A DNA stretch of 64,000 nt from the NCBI GenBank assembly GCA_024291935.2, contig CM044309.1, positions 33,070,001-33,134,000 on the forward strand. The letters are read 5' to 3'. The stretch is from Okapia johnstoni. Its lineage: Eukaryota > Chordata > Mammalia > Artiodactyla > Giraffidae. This document shows positions 20,176-30,994 of the stretch, one piece after another; position 1 is the first letter of the stretch, and each line of letters begins with the position of its first letter. The notes below the pieces were generated by a model that was given only the letters and a program-made list of their open reading frames with translations, was not told the DNA's origin and searched no databases. The translations under genes and the position numbers were made by a program.

Positions 20176-21566
20176 AAGAAAAAATGCCTTTAGATTTTTT
20201 TATACCTTTTAAGGCCTTTTTAAAGTGTTTTTCCCTCAACTCTACCAAAAATGTAAAGAGGTGGAATTCATGGGTGACTCGGTCAGCAGTTGAATGGGAG
20301 GAACAGCAGGCTTTAAGGAAAGCGGAAGATGGGAGGCAGAATGGAGGGGCCAGGAATTCAAAACACTCGGAAGTAAAAGGACATTTTAAAGAGGGGGCTG
20401 TTTTTTTGTTTGTTTTTTAGTAAAACAAGCACACAATAAAAGACAGAAGTTGTATATCTTACTGTAAAAGAGATCTAGGGTTTTAGTTGAGAGACAGAAG
20501 GATTCATGCATCTTGAACTACAATCGGCAAAGCCATTTGGCATAAAAATGGAGAAACAGCATCGTGAGAGGAGAGTCAGTGGCAGACATCGGTGTCATCA
20601 GCACAGTAGAATTGCTTCTGCTGAAGACTGGGTAAGGCCACCAATAACGTATGCTTAGGGATCCACAGATAGTACATAAAGTAACAAATACCATCAGGGA
20701 TGGGTACATACCTGAGGGAACTCTCTTCCCTCCCTTGTCCCATCTTCCTCTTCTACACACGCACACATGCGCCCATGATACACATCTGTCAGCCTGCAAA
20801 CAAAAAAAGAACAGGAACTAGTAGAAGACAGTGACATCCAGAGAGATAAGCACCTCCAACTGACTGCAAGGAAAGAGCTTTTCTGCCAGAAATATCATGT
20901 GAAAATTTTGTGGCCTGCCTTATCCTCGAAAATGTGAACCAGGGAACACCAGCATTGCAGATAGCTTGAAAAACAGAGCAACAACGTCAGCTTTTAATTT
21001 GCCTAGTGGTTAATGTTTATGAACAACATGGTGCTGTCGTAGATAGGCGTTATTTCATTTGAGCCTTACATCAACCCTTTGCAGGAGCTTCTGTCTCTTT
21101 CAGGAGCAGGACTCTGAGTCCCAGAATTAGGCAAGAGAAGAAAAGCCAGGTCTCACCCCTCAGCTCTTCAGCTGCAATTATTTTGCCCAGCACCCTGATG
21201 CTTGCTTGGCCTTAGCAGAGTGTCCTTGATACTACACTGATTTGTCTCTCAGGCTAAACCTTTCAGATGTTAACAGACTTGTTTCATCAGCTGTCCTAAC
21301 TAATTTTAAAGGATCACAGAAGTCAGCAAACTGTATTTATCTATGTTATTTATTTATAAAATGGAATGGTCCTTTGAGCAACAACAAAAAGCTGGGTAAA
21401 TAAAGGGGATAGGTTGCGCTTTTTCAGGGGGTCACCAACAATAGCTTACAAAATAAAAATGCAGTATTTAATTTCAGAAATAATATTATTTTATCATTTG
21501 TGATACTAATGTATTTGGGATGCTAAAGGTATGAAATACTATCATTAGCTGTGAGTAATGAAAGAA
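20176..21566. other. Mostly unique stretch
   Basis: I see no gene. A MIR-like piece (GGCGTTATTTCATTTGAGCC, TTACATCAACCCTTTGCAGG, TCTGAGTCCCAGAATTAGGC) lies at about 21045-21180 with modest support. Several small open frames lack any recognisable feature. Confidence 0.55.
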
Positions 21567-21785
21567 GGGGCTTCCTCGGTGGCTCAGCTTTAAAGAATCT
21601 GTCTGCAATGCCGGAGATGCAGGTTCGATCCCTGAGTCGTAAAAATACCCTGGAGGCGAGCCATGGCAACCCACTCCAGTATTCTTGCCTGGGAAATCCC
21701 ATGGACAGAGGAGCCTGGTGGGCTACAGTCTATAGAGTCACAAAAAGTCATCCACCACTGAAATGACTGAGCACGCGCACACGCA
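21567..21785 (+). mobile_element. Bov-tA-type SINE, plus orientation
   Basis: Complete, from GGGGCTTCCTCGGTGGCTCA through the perfect B-box GGTTCGATCCC at 21622-21632 to GACTGAGCACGCGCACACGC. Retained CpGs in the tail suggest a relatively young copy. Confidence 0.95.
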
Positions 21786-22695
21786 GCGGAGGAAGGACTG
21801 TAGAAATGGGCTTCGAATCCCAGGCAGCCTCTGAGGTATCACCCTGATGATACCAGCGCTACAAATATTGGCTACAGTTGTTCACAGGAAGAAATAGCTG
21901 TTATTATTTCACTAATTCATTGCATGCAAACCCTTGCTTCTCCATTTGGAGGGAGAAAGCCAAGAAATTATCACTAAACACACTACCTGAGAGAAGTAGG
22001 AGGACAATAAGGAAGTTGTTCAGTGATATATGTTCCCTTTTTACAAGTTTCCATACACTACAGTACAAAACTGTTACCTTCCCCCCAAAGTCATCACAGA
22101 GCTGTAAAGTGCACACGTGGGAGTGGGGATGTAAATTAGCACCTAAAGTAAATTGAGGGCCACAAAGCTGCCCCGAAAGTCCCCTGGCTCTTCAGGGACC
22201 ACACTCTTGGGCTGAGCCCTGTTTCAGCAACACAGGGACCTGGTGAACAGAAGAGCGAGCCTCTGGTTGCTCATCCTGCGAGATCTGAGGTTAGTGTGTC
22301 TACAACACACCTTTCTTCTTTTCCCCTTTATGTGGGTCTGTATAGATTTTCTTACCTCTACTACTTCTTAACTACAGGATAGTTACCATGGCAACACCTG
22401 TTGATGGCAGACAGGAAAGAATGTGATTCTGCAGTGAGCAGGCTGCTCCTGTATGTCTGTTTCCCCCTCTCACAGTTGGATTCGGGGGACGTCTTTGTTT
22501 CTTCTTTCCAGCCTTGCGAGTGACCCCAGTTTTCTCCGTTTGGACAGACTGATAGGGAAACTGCTCTCAGCTGTTTCACATGGGAAGATGCAGCCGTGTT
22601 AGCTCCTAGAGCGTTTGTTGTCTAGTGATTTTTACTAACTGTGATAGAAATCGTATCTTTGTCTAAGGCAGTTCAAAATCTTTACTTTTTCCAAA
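21786..22695. other. Unique stretch, no gene seen
   Basis: The frame at 21878-22156 is open on the plus strand in unique DNA but shows no domain or splice context. No mobile element is recognised. Confidence 0.55.
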
Positions 22696-22699
22696 TCTT

Positions 22700-23040
22700 T
22701 AAAACTTATTTTTCCTTTCGCTTTTTTTCTATTTGTTTGTTTGTTTACAATTAGCGTATAATTATAAAAGCTAATTTTATAATTAGTTTCTGGTGTACAA
22801 CAATATGAGTCAGCTATATGTTTGTATATCCCCTCCCTCTTGGACCTCTCTCCCACCACCCCCCTACCCACCCCTCCTATCCTTCTAGGTCATCACAGTC
22901 CTTAGCTGAGCTCCAAGTGCTATACTGCGGGTTCCCACTAGCCATCTATTTTACACCTAGTGGTGTATTTATGTCAAACTTAATCTCCTTTTCTCTTATT
23001 TCCTTCTTCTCTTTCCCCTTCCTGCCTTACTTACCCAAGT
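22700..23040 (-). mobile_element. Bovine-type L1 3' end, antisense
   Basis: TTTGTTTACAATTAGCGTAT, GTTTCTGGTGTACAACAATA, CCTCCCTCTTGGACCTCTCT, GCTGAGCTCCAAGTGCTATA and TATTTTACACCTAGTGGTGT are the antisense of a ruminant L1 3' end. The C-rich CCACCACCCCCCTACCCACC tract is the usual G-rich 3' UTR segment of such elements. Confidence 0.9.
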
Positions 23041-23260
23041 AGATGGACTTAACATTCCTTCTTTGACCAGACACCCAGACAAAGGGCCACAGGAAGTAAA
23101 GCCCAGATTTCACATCTCACTTAAAATGCCATTAGCCTAGAGATCAAAACAGAGAAGAAAATAAAACCTGGGTTATATATAATGCCAATTAGTTCTATGG
23201 TCAGATTAAAGGAAATATATTCTAGATAGTAAATACATTGAAGAGACTTTAAAAAAAAAA

Positions 23261-23473
23261 TAGGTGGCACTAGTGGTAAATAACCTACCTGCCAGTGCAG
23301 GAGATACAAGAGACATGGGTTCGATCCCTGGGTTGGGAAGATCCCCTGGAGAAGGGAATGGCAACCCACTCCAGTATTCTTGCCAAGATAATCCCATGGT
23401 CAGAGGAGCCTGGCGGGCTACAGTCCATATGGTTTCAAAGAGTCAGACATGACTGAAGCGACGTAGCAGTCTC
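23261..23473 (+). mobile_element. Bov-tA-type SINE, 5'-truncated, plus
   Basis: It begins at TAGGTGGCACTAGTGGTAAA, lacking the first few bases of the head. It has a perfect B-box GGTTCGATCCC at 23319-23329 and ends GACGTAGCAGTCTC. The 10-base target-site duplication ACTTTAAAAA is at 23246-23255 and 23474-23483. Confidence 0.95.
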
Positions 23474-23814
23474 ACTTTAAAAATTAACAGTGTACTGAAG
23501 AGCACTCATGTGTGATCAGTTGCTAGCATCTTCATACAGAAACTTCCCTGTATCATCAGTAGTTCATATTTAAATGGGCATTCTGGTATGCCTGCTCTGA
23601 ATGCATCATTGCAGGAGAATCTTTGGATGAGATGTAAAAAACATTAAAGGCACCAACTCTGGTGCCAGATTTATATGATGAGGGAGACACGCGCAGGTAG
23701 CATCTGTGGAACATGGTGAGGCCAGGGCCGCAGATTTGGAGGCAGTGAAAAGTGGTTCTGGTTCAAGAAAAAAGATCCCTAGGAATTTTGTTAAGTGAGA
23801 TTCTTAGAGAATTC

Positions 23815-24134
23815 TCTCAGAACTTTCCTCAAGATTAAAGAAATGATTGGAAGTTTCCTCTAATTCTTTTGAAGCTGTATCATGAATTATGTGAACTTGC
23901 TTGTGAGTGCAGTGTTCACTGGAATCATATTCTTGGGGAATCCTCTTAGAACTTTCCTCAAGATTAAAGAAATGACTAAAAACTTTTCTCTAACTCTGCT
24001 TCATGATGTTTGAGTAATCAGTCTCTCAATCTATTATTGACAACACTGTCTAAAAAATACAAATTCCTCCTTTGAAGTTGTATCATGAATTATGTGAACC
24101 TGCTTGTTATTTCAATGTTCACCTGAATTCATAT
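23815..24134 (+). repeat. Imperfect local duplication
   Basis: The block AACTTTCCTCAAGATTAAAG at 23821 recurs at 23950. The block TGTATCATGAATTATGTGAA beginning near 23876 recurs near 24079. The two offsets (about 129 and 203 bases) mean that copy 2 carries about 74 extra bases between its halves. The sequence matches no repeat I know. Confidence 0.85.
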
Positions 24135-24145
24135 AATGAAGAAAT

Positions 24146-24358
24146 GGGCTTCCCTGGTGGCTCAGATGGTAAAGAATCTGCCCACAATGTGGGATACCTG
24201 GGTTCGATCCCTGGGTGGGGAAGATCCCCTGGAGAAAGGAATGGCAATCCCCTCCAGTATTCTTGCCTGGGGAATTCCATGGACAGAGGAGCCTGGAGAG
24301 CTACAGTCCATGGGGTTGCAAAGAGTCAGACTCAACTGAGTGACTAACACACATGCAC
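24146..24358 (+). mobile_element. Bov-tA-type SINE, plus orientation
   Basis: A well-preserved copy starting GGGCTTCCCTGGTGGCTCAG, with B-box GGTTCGATCCC at 24201-24211. Its perfect 11-base target-site duplication AATGAAGAAAT is at 24135-24145 and 24359-24369. Confidence 0.96.
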
Positions 24359-24464
24359 AATGAAGAAATAACTCCAGTGTAGCTGCTAGGTTGCTGTGTA
24401 AACCTCTTGATATGAGAAGCCAAAGTGATGAATGCTGCCTTGCTAACACTCAGCTCTAGTCCTA

Positions 24465-24552
24465 TTTATTATTTTGTTCAAATATCTTATTGGAGTATAG
24501 TTGATTTACAGTGTTATGTTAGTTTCAGGTGTACAGCAAAGTGATTCATATA
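24465..24552 (-). mobile_element. L1 3' terminus, antisense
   Basis: ATCTTATTGGAGTATAGTTG, ATTTACAGTGTTATGTTAGT and TTCAGGTGTACAGCAAAGTG are the antisense of the extreme artiodactyl L1 3' end. It runs directly into a TG microsatellite. Confidence 0.88.
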
Positions 24553-24575
24553 TGTGTGTGTGTATATATATTATA

Positions 24576-24615
<40 letters not shown>

Positions 24616-24638
24616 TGTGTGTCTGTGTGTCTGTGTGC
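24553..24638. repeat. (TG)n microsatellite
   Basis: TA/TG-mixed units pass into a pure TG run from about 24580, followed by GTCTGTGTGTCTGTG variants. It sits between an L1 end and the (TG)-like edge of a Bov-tA. Probably polymorphic. Confidence 0.95.
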
Positions 24639-24846
24639 ATGCTAAGTTGCTTCCGTCATGTCTGACTCTTTGCAACCCCATAGACTGTAGCGTGCCAGGC
24701 TGCTCTGTCCATGGGATTCTCCAGGCAAGAATACTGGAATGGGTTGCCATTTCCTTCTCCAGGGGGTCTTCTAGACCCAGGGATCGAACCCATGTCTCAT
24801 GTCTTCTGCATTGGCAGACGGATTCTTTGCCACTAGTACCACCTGA
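24639..24846 (-). mobile_element. Bov-tA-type SINE, minus orientation
   Basis: On the plus strand: CATGCTAAGTTGCTTCCGTC to CCACTAGTACCACCTGAGA. The head region carries a CCATGTCTCATGTCTTCTGC-type expansion. Downstream, TGTGTATATATATAAAC may be the target-site duplication within the simple repeat. Confidence 0.94.
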
Positions 24847-24884
24847 GATGTGTATATATATAAACTTGGAAACCGTTTTTTCAT

Positions 24885-25400
24885 GTACTAGTTCTATTAA
24901 TTTCCTAGAATCATCATAATAAAGTACCACAGACTGCATAGCTTCGTGCATATGTGCTCAATTGCTCAATGATGTCTGACTCTTTTGACCCCATGGGCTG
25001 TAGCCCACCATGCTCCTCTGTCCATGGAATTTTCCAGGTAAGAATATTGGAGCTGGTTACCATTCCCTTCTCCAGGGGATCTTCCCCAACCAGATGGAAC
25101 TTGATTCTCCTGCATCTCCTGCACTGGCAGGTGGATTCTTTACCACTGAGCCACCTAGGTAGGCTGCGTAGCTTAAACATCAGAAATGTATCTAGAAATG
25201 TATCCTAGATCCTAGGTCAGCAGGGCCATTTCCCTCCTAAAGGTACTAGGACAGGAACTGTTGCAGACCTCTCTCCAGCTCTTGGTACATCCTTGGATGG
25301 TGGCAACCTACCTTCAGGCTTCCCAGGGTGTTCTTCCTGTATGTGTCTCTCAAATTTCCCCTTTATAAGGACCAAGTCACACCCCTGCACACCTCTTTGA
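24885..25400. repeat. Ancient mammalian repeat, second copy, split by SINE
   Basis: TAATTTCCTAGAATCATCAT, AGTACCACAGACTGCATAGC, and after the SINE AGCAGGGCCATTTCCCTCCT and TATAAGGACCAAGTCACACC follow the same order as 18562-19495. Both copies were hit by an antisense Bov-tA at nearly the same internal region. Confidence 0.65.
24945..25163 (-). mobile_element. Bov-tA-type SINE inside older repeat, minus
   Basis: On the plus strand it starts CGTGCATATGTGCTCAATTG and ends TGAGCCACCTAGGTAGG. The duplication CTGCATAGCTT/CTGCGTAGCTT lies at 24934-24944 and 25164-25174, with one mismatch. Confidence 0.94.
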
Positions 25401-27257
25401 AACTCAGAGACTTTACAGACAACAATTCTTCAATAATGAGGTAAATAGCCAGAGCTCAAATGTGACCTATGCTTTGACCCCGCAGAGCTGTTGCTTCAGG
25501 TCAACACAGACCACACAGCCAGCTCTTCAGAACCTTAAGAAGAGAGGGAAGGACCCTTTCTGTCTTGAATCACTCTGAGGCTGGGACTCCTAGCAGTAAA
25601 TATTTTTCTGTGAATTTTTGAATCTTGAATGTACACATGGGCAAACCTTAGGTCTCCTTCCTCAGCTTCCTACGCGAGAAGAAGTCTTCTTACATCCCCA
25701 CCCCTCCACCTCACTCCTGCCCACCACCAAACACATATACACCCATTTGCACAACTTCTTCCAGAAAGGATTGGTGATCAGCAACCCTCCACCTTCGCCA
25801 CCCCTTGAGTGGTCCCAGGATGAGATAAAACAGTGGTTATTCCTCATCAGGACATGTCCAGAGGCTGATCTTGGGCTCTGGGATAAACAACAGCAGTTGG
25901 CCTGCTGGCTATCCAGTTAAGTATCTGTCGTTAGGCAGAACCTAGCCAAAGCTATAGGCTAAATATATGGCAGCCTAAGTCCCAGTCCAAAAGACAGCTT
26001 CCCAGATACACAGAGTGGGAGGGAATGGAGTAATATTTACTTTTTGTTTTTGTTTTTTTTTAGCAAAGAAATACCGTTGAAAGGTAAATAAGGAAATGAA
26101 TGAATGAATGACCTCTTTGGTTGCCTGGCTTATTATTCCTTGTTTATTTACATTGGCTAGGATATCTTTAAATATTTTTTGACTTCTCATTCATAAACTA
26201 ACCTTTAGAGGAGTCAGTTTATTTTCTGTTTTCTGAAGCAAGATTTAAATTCCGAAACTAAGCTTTTTAATGTTAGTATTTATGCCACCTTGCTTTTTGT
26301 TCAGATATCTGAAAGCATGCAGCTTTCCTTAAATACATTAAATTTGCATAACACAAAGTATTCTGATTTTTGCCATCACGAAAGGGTTTTTTTCACTGTT
26401 GAGTGCTTTGGTCATTTTTATTTTTTCTCTGTTAATATTGAAACTGCCAGAAATTCATGCCCAAGCCTTGCTCACTTAGGATGCAGGCTTACAGATAAGG
26501 CTTATAGTAAAAGGTGTCATTTTAAGCCTCTTTCCAAGTGACAATACTAACAAAAAAGAAGTTTTTGTTAATAATAATGTCATTTATTAATGTCTAATAA
26601 AATGTCATTTATTAATGACTCAGTATATGTATTATTACTGTATCTATGCTTCCCTGGGTTCCATATATTGTAGATAGTACAGGGATCTGTGTTGAAGGAT
26701 TTTCATCTTCCGTTCCCTCGAATATAGTCTTCTTGGAAAGGGGATTATTTTCATTAAACCACACCAGTGAAGGGGATTTTCAGAAGGAATTATTTTTCAA
26801 GTGTCATAATCTTTTTGATGCTTAAAAAAAATCCTTTTTTTTTTCTTCATCTTATCTTCAGAGTGGTCTCTCTTTGACACCTCTGTGAACCACTCTTTCT
26901 TGCCTTTTCCATTTTTTTTGCTCTCAGTAAGGAAAACAAAATCCCAGAAAACACTCTTTTCTTAATGGACTGTTGCTTTGCATACACTAGGGATTTCAGC
27001 TGTTAGATTGTGTGAAAATGAAGCAAGAGACATCAGATGGTGTGATGACTAGAAGTATTAACATGGTAAATACCAGGAAGGCTGGAAGTGTGAGCTAAAG
27101 CAGTCTGAGGTGGGGGGGCGGGTGGAAAAGATGAGACAGCTGGGAGAACCAGCAAGAAAAATGGCCAGAAAACATGAGGGAGCTTAACAAGAAAACTGCA
27201 GCCCGAGGAAAATAAGAATGCAGGAGAAGGAAGCATCGTAAGTTATGTTTTTCCAAT
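25401..27257. other. Long unique stretch, no gene seen
   Basis: No young repeat. A frame at 25618-25920 is open on the plus strand with a proline-rich product but no domain. A second open frame at 26290-26541 also lacks support. A 17-base direct repeat AATGTCATTTATTAATG is at 26576-26592 and 26601-26617. A G-rich tract lies at about 27111-27124. Confidence 0.55.
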
Positions 27258-27268
27258 ATTCACAGTAT

Positions 27269-27390
27269 GCGTGCGTGCTCTGTCGTGTCTGACTCTTTGC
27301 GACCCCATGGACTGTAACTTGCCAGGCTCTCCTGTCCATGGGATTCTCCAGGCAAGAACACTGGAGTGGGTTGCCATTTCCTTGTCCAGG
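27269..27390 (-). mobile_element. Bov-A/Bov-tA, 5'-truncated, minus
   Basis: Only the Bov-A body is present; the tRNA-like head is missing. The perfect 11-base duplication ATTCACAGTAT at 27258-27268 and 27391-27401 shows that it was inserted in this truncated form rather than deleted afterwards. Confidence 0.95.
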
Positions 27391-27401
27391 ATTCACAGTA
27401 T

Positions 27402-27797
27402 ACCTTAGCCCATATAATTACTGTACCATTCAGCATATGTAGTTTTGAGTACTATGTACACATACCATTGAGTACTATGTAGTTTTCTTGGATGACTACA
27501 GTGAAAGGCTCAATATTGAAATTTTAATAGAAGAATATGTCTTTGTTTTAAGGTTGATATCTATTATACTGACAGTTTTTTAAACCCATTATAGAATTCA
27601 GCAGGATTAATAACAAATAGCCCATACTTGTTTAGAGATATATTTGATTCTTTAACCAAAAGAGTATCACATTGCTAACATTTAATATTTGGACAAAGAG
27701 AGGGTGTGTATAATGATCTTGATTAATAACTGGTTTTATAAGTCTGTTGAGAGGAAACATTAGTAAATTGCTCTCTTCCTGGAGAAAAGTTTCTGTT
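27402..27797. other. Unique stretch with small internal repeat
   Basis: The 14-base TTGAGTACTATGTA occurs at 27445-27458 and 27469-27482, and ATGTAGTTTT occurs at 27437 and 27478. No gene or mobile element is recognised. Confidence 0.6.
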
Positions 27798-27808
27798 ATT
27801 TGAACCTA

Positions 27809-28021
27809 GGGCTTCCCCAATGGCTCAGTGGTAAAGAGCCTGCCTGCAAAGCAGGAGACACAGGTTCGATACCTGGGTCAGGAAGATCCCCTGGAGAAGG
27901 GAATGGCAACCCATTCCAGTATTCTTGCCTGGGAAACCCCGTGGACAAAGGAGCCTGGCAGACTAGAGTCCATGGGGTTGCAAAGAGTCAGACACGACTT
28001 AGCAGCTGAGCAACAACAGCA
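27809..28021 (+). mobile_element. Bov-tA-type SINE, plus orientation
   Basis: A near-consensus copy from GGCTTCCCCAATGGCTCAGT to GCTGAGCAACAACAGCA. The perfect 11-base target-site duplication ATTTGAACCTA is at 27798-27808 and 28022-28032. Confidence 0.96.
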
Positions 28022-28032
28022 ATTTGAACCTA

Positions 28033-28484
28033 ATCCTGTTCTAACATGAGGACTCACTTGGGTAAAACACTAGAAATATGCATGGCCCAAAACTGGGCGA
28101 GATGGCTAATATAATAACAAATGAAGGAAACAGAATTGGAGAACATCTCGACATTTAACACAGTGACCCAAATCTCAGGCAGATATAGCACAGGGATGTC
28201 AGGAGCACCTCACTACCACTGCCACCAGTTACATTGCCAAAAGGCAGTAAAGAGAGATGTTTAGTTCCCCTGGGGCAGGGGAGATGATACATGAAGAGGA
28301 TCAAGTTGGGAGGAAACAGAGAAGGTAGGAGGAGACATGCTGGGGGCTAAGTCTTTCATTTGTTGACATTCTCTTGTTCGAAGGCAATTCTCCAGGTGAA
28401 TTAACACTGCACCCATGAGAGGAGCACAGGACTCTTACGTGGGTCAGTACAGATACTACACTTTTATTTAGAAAACCTAATCTG
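28033..28484. other. Unique stretch, no gene seen
   Basis: No recognised repeat, open frame or RNA gene. Confidence 0.55.
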
Positions 28485-28581
28485 TCAAAGCTATGGTTTT
28501 TCTAGTAGTCTTGTACAGATGTGAAAGTTGGGCCATAAAAGAGGCTGAGTCCCAAAGAATTGATGCTTTTGAATTGTTCTC
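28485..28581 (+). mobile_element. Internal BovB fragment, plus
   Basis: CTGTCAAAGCTATGGTTTTT, CTAGTAGTCTTGTACAGATG and AAGAATTGATGCTTTTGAAT match the middle of the BovB reverse-transcriptase region. It is cut at both ends and lacks the 3' terminus, so it is a relic and not a simple truncated insertion. Confidence 0.88.
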
Positions 28582-29301
28582 TCTAAAGCACGAAATACTT
28601 AAGATGTTTAAGCCTACCCACAGTGTGTAGGGCATCCATCCATCACGTTCTAAGTCTTGCCCAAGTCATCTTGCTCAGTGCTGAGTGAATGTTGGTTGAA
28701 TTTTGATCTCCCATGCTGAGAATGGTATTGCCTCAATGCTGACCACTGGGATGACCACCGCTGCATTCCAAGTAGCCTTCCTTACATCCAGATGTAAGAT
28801 CTGGTATCCCAGGCATGACTCCAGTTTCCCAGGAGACTGACTGCTGGACCTTCTAAATTTAACTCTTTCTCTTCCCATCTGTCTCAGTGTCTGGAACTCA
28901 TAATCTACTTTGGGTACCATGATCTATCATGATCTTGCCAAGAATTGTGCCTCTTACCCTGCCTCCTTGCCCAGTGGCAAGATTCTGTAGCCATGACTGG
29001 ACCTCAAGGATGGTAGCAGGCACCTTCCTGATTCACCAGCTTGTTGCTCCTTGCTGAGAGCTTGATAGCTGGGCCCTGAGAATTCCCCTCCCACCATCCC
29101 TGAAACCCAGATGAGGACAATTTCCTAAATCAGATCAAGGTTACCTTGTCCATCAGATGTTGTGTTTGGTTCCTGGGTTGGGTTTTGCAGCTGGATTGGG
29201 CCTCTGCCTACTCTGCTCTCATGAGCAGGCCTGGCCAGGACTCAGCTCCTTTCTCATTGCAGCCTTTGTTCTCTTTGAGTCATGCTAACGGGTAGCTGAA
29301 T
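28582..29301. other. Unique or unassigned stretch before BovB
   Basis: Moderately GC-richer sequence with no open frame of note. It could be an unrecognised LTR or other repeat relic. I see neither TG..CA ends nor a primer-binding site, so I leave it unassigned. Confidence 0.45.
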
Positions 29302-29894
29302 GTATTTTTCTGGGCTCCAAAATGACTGCAGATGGTGATTGCAGCCGTGAAATTAAAAGACACTTACTCCTTGGAAGGAAAGTTATGACCAACCTAGACA
29401 GCATATTAAAAAGCAGAGACATTACTTTGCCAACAAAGGTCCGTCTAGTCAAGGCTATGGTTTTTCCAGCAGTCATGTATGGATGTGAGAGTTGGACTAT
29501 AAAGAAAGCTGAGCACCGAAGAATTGATGCTTTTGAACTGTGGTGTTGGAGAAAGCTGTTGAGAGTCCCTTGCAGTCCAACCAGTCCCTCCTAAAGGAGA
29601 TCAGTCCTGGGTGTTCATTGGAAGGACTGATGTTGAAGCTGAAACTCCAATACTTTGGCCACCTCATGCGAAGAGCTGACTCATTTGAAAAGACCCTGAT
29701 GCTGGGAAATATTGAGGGCAGGAGGAGAAGGGGATGACAGAGGATGTGATGGCTGGATGGCATCACCGACTCGATGGACATGGGTTTGGGTGGACTCCAG
29801 GAGTTGGTGATGGACAGGGAGGCCTGGCATGCTGCAGTTCATGGGGTCGCAAAGAGTCAGACACGACTGAGTGACTAAACTGAACTGAACTGAA
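29302..29894 (+). mobile_element. BovB 3' portion, plus (left arm of inverted repeat)
   Basis: Sense BovB starting TGTATTTTTCTGGGCTCC and AATGACTGCAGATGGTGATT, through AGCTGAGCACCGAAGAATTG and TACTTTGGCCACCTCATGCG, to the repeated CTGAACTGAACTGAA end. It encodes the C-terminal part of the reverse-transcriptase protein; the frame is broken near 29575. About 580 bases of this copy are the reverse complement of 30106-30690. Confidence 0.95.
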
Positions 29895-29895
29895 C

Positions 29896-30105
29896 GGGTG
29901 AAAGGGTTAGTCACTCAGTCGTGTCGGACTCTTTGCAATCCCATGGACTGCAACCAGCCAGGGTTTGAGAATCCATGGGATTCTCTGCGCAAGAATACTA
30001 GAGTAGGTTGCCATGCCCTCCTCCAGGGGATCTTCCTGAGCCAGGGATTGAACCCAGGTTCCCTGTATTGTCGGCAGATTCTTTACTGTCTGAGCCACCA
30101 AGGGA
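29896..30105 (-). mobile_element. Bov-tA-type SINE between two BovB copies, minus
   Basis: On the plus strand: GGTGAAAGGGTTAGTCACTC to TGAGCCACCAAGGGA. It forms the loop region of the BovB inverted repeat. Confidence 0.94.
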
Positions 30106-30980
30106 GTTCAGTTCAGTTCAGTTCAGTCACTCAGTCGTGTCCCACTCTTTGCGACCCCATGAACCGCAGCACGCCAGGCCTCCCTGTCCATTACCAACTC
30201 CCGGAGTCTACCCAAACCCATGTCCATCGAGTTGGTGATGCCATCCAACCATCTCTGTCATCCCCTTCTCCTCCTGCCCTCAATCTTTCCCAGCATCGGG
30301 GTCTTTTCAAATGGGTCAGCTCTTTACATCAGGTGGCCAAAGTATTGGAGTTTCAGCTTCAACATCAGTCCTTCCAATGAACACCCAGGACTGATCTCCT
30401 TTAGGAGGGACTGGTTGGATCTTCTTGCAGTCCAAGGGACCCTCAACAGCTTTCTCCAACACCACAGTTCAAAAGCATCAACTCTTCGGTGCTCAGCTTT
30501 CTTTATAGTCCAGCTCTCACATCCATACATGACTGCTGGAAAAACCAAGCCTTGACTAGATGGACCTTTGTTGGCAAAGTAATGTCTCTGCTTTTTAATA
30601 TGCTGTCTAGGTTGGTCATAACTTTCCTTCCAAGGAGTAAGAGTCTTTTAATTACACGGCTGCATTCACCATCTACAGTGATTTTGCAGCCCAGAAAAAT
30701 AAAGTCAGCCACTGTTTCTACTGTTTCCCCATCTATTTGCCATGAAGTGATGGGACTGGATGCCATGATCTTAGTTTTCTGAATATTGAGCTTTAAGCCA
30801 ACTTTTTCACTCTCCTCTTTCACTTTCATCAAGAGGCTCCTTAGTTCTTCTTCCCTTTCTGCCATAAGGGTGGTGTCATCTGCATATCTGAGGTTATTGA
30901 TATTTCTCCGAGCGATCTGGATTCCAGCTTGTGCTTCCTCCAGCCCAGCGTTTCTCATGATATACTCTGCATATAACTTG
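30106..30980 (-). mobile_element. BovB 3' portion, minus (right arm)
   Basis: On the plus strand it starts with four TTCAG units and runs antisense through the whole BovB 3' region, ending at CATATAACTTG. On the minus strand the reverse-transcriptase frame is open at 30503-30958 and keeps the catalytic YADD signature (RYADDTTLMAE), with the conserved MRNAGLEEAQAG and INNLRYADD blocks. It is 5'-truncated, so it cannot move by itself. Confidence 0.96.
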
Positions 30981-30994
30981 AGTGAGTCATGCTA

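Noticed and set aside
21567..21650. tRNA-like A-box and B-box
   Set aside because: The boxes belong to the tRNA-Glu-derived head of Bov-tA. The sequence does not fold as a complete tRNA with an acceptor stem, so it is not a tRNA gene.
24554..24951. Overlapping frames on both strands rich in V/C or T/H dipeptides
   Set aside because: They translate the TG microsatellite and the adjoining SINE.
27111..27124. G-rich tract as a promoter or CpG island sign
   Set aside because: Only a short run, with few CpGs around it and no TATA or initiator context.
28582..29301. A possible LTR upstream of BovB
   Set aside because: I found no TG..CA termini, polyadenylation signal in position, primer-binding site or second copy in the window.
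29898..30380. A 160-codon plus-strand open frame
   Set aside because: It runs through a minus-oriented Bov-tA and the antisense of a BovB copy. It is a by-product of the repeats.
29302..30980. A possible active BovB element
   Set aside because: Both copies are 5'-truncated and lack the endonuclease region; one is frame-broken. Neither could move by itself.
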